A stretch of DNA of 14,403 nucleotides, taken from Allobrachymonas sp. (GTDB lineage Bacteria; Pseudomonadota; Gammaproteobacteria; Burkholderiales; Burkholderiaceae_C). Made by a program: the position numbers and the translations under genes. The notes below the pieces were generated by a model. The model was not told where the DNA came from. It saw nothing but the letters and a program-made list of their open reading frames with translations, and searched no databases. Location of the stretch: positions 1 to 14,403 of the forward strand of contig JAGPIR010000011.1 of NCBI GenBank assembly GCA_018054915.1, read 5' to 3'. Every line of letters begins with the position of its first letter. Within the stretch, counting starts at the first letter, position 1. Below, piece by piece: positions 14,186-14,403 of this stretch.

Positions 14186-14238
14186 GTTGCCGATAATGAT
14201 ACGTTCGATGATGAGCCCAGACTCGTTTGCCTGTTTAA

Positions 14239-14403
14239 ATGAATATTTCCGCATCAGCCATGCTCCATTCGATTTCCTTCACACGCCCCGATGACTGGCA
14301 TGTGCATTTGCGCGATGGCGTGCATCTGCAGACCTCGGTTGCCCATACTGCCGCGCAGTTTGCCCGCGCCATTGTCATGCCGAACCTGAAGCCGCCGGTC
14401 GTC
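14239..14403 (+). CDS. pyrC: Dihydroorotase PyrC, 5' part only
   Basis: Dihydroorotase is the zinc amidohydrolase that makes dihydroorotate from carbamoyl-aspartate in pyrimidine synthesis, in the cytoplasm. Only the first 55 residues are in the window. FTRPDDWHVHLRDG (14-27) is the family signature, with zinc ligands His21 and His23 and the substrate-binding Arg25. RAIVMPNLKPPV (43-54) is the next conserved block and matches class II (E. coli PyrC-type) enzymes. Starts at ATG 14239 or ATG 14260 (codon 8) are both possible; no clear Shine-Dalgarno is seen before either. The terminator at 14161-14185 separates it from the upstream genes, so it has its own promoter, perhaps in 14186-14238, but I cannot place one firmly. 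Confidence 0.95.
   Translation, partial: MNISASAMLHSISFTRPDDWHVHLRDGVHLQTSVAHTAAQFARAIVMPNLKPPVV

Overview
The window looks like chromosomal core DNA of a betaproteobacterium in the order Burkholderiales, most likely the family Alcaligenaceae (the Bordetella/Advenella side). This rests on the style of the proteins, namely HslV beginning MEQYHGTT, a DksA with one cysteine, and a STAS protein beside dksA and hslV. It also rests on the mid-50s GC impression and on the order of the genes. I could not run a search, so the genus is open.

Layout. Positions 1-9258 are all on the minus strand and hold, in transcription order (high to low coordinate), a CobW/COG0523 metal GTPase, dksA, a STAS-domain protein, hslV, hslU, and then the head of the division and cell wall (dcw) cluster: mraZ, rsmH, ftsL and ftsI. 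ftsI runs off the left edge. mraZ to ftsI is one tight operon with ATGA overlaps at rsmH/ftsL and ftsL/ftsI. Its control region carries three 10-bp-spaced MraZ boxes, and the last box is one arm of a perfect 10-bp inverted repeat. Positions 9396-14403 are all on the plus strand: slmA (nucleoid occlusion), a fused 3-hydroxyacyl-CoA dehydrogenase/crotonase, a secreted Sa/T1-type guanyl ribonuclease, its barstar-type inhibitor, a doubtful small ORF, a clear intrinsic terminator, and the first 55 codons of pyrC.

How the genes work together. FtsI, FtsL, RsmH and MraZ serve septal peptidoglycan synthesis, the divisome, ribosome maturation and dcw control. HslVU is an ATP-dependent protease. DksA tunes RNA polymerase with ppGpp, and the adjacent GTPase with a histidine-rich loop probably handles zinc. 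SlmA blocks Z-ring assembly over the nucleoid. The RNase and barstar form a toxin/inhibitor-like pair in which the enzyme is exported and the inhibitor has no signal peptide.

The window is mostly housekeeping, and I do not see an unmistakable new multi-gene system. The most notable points are these: (a) the crotonase half of the fused beta-oxidation-type enzyme has Gly exactly where the second catalytic Glu should be; (b) a perfect 6-bp hairpin lies between a strong Shine-Dalgarno and the GTG start of barstar, so folding would bring them to a normal distance; (c) the RNase-barstar pair itself; (d) the MraZ box array and overlapping hairpin; (e) a strong T-less stem-loop right at the barstar stop codon.

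The longest stretch without an assigned gene is about 319 bp between the fused enzyme and the RNase (12632-12950). It is relatively AT-rich and holds no convincing RNA gene, repeat or promoter.
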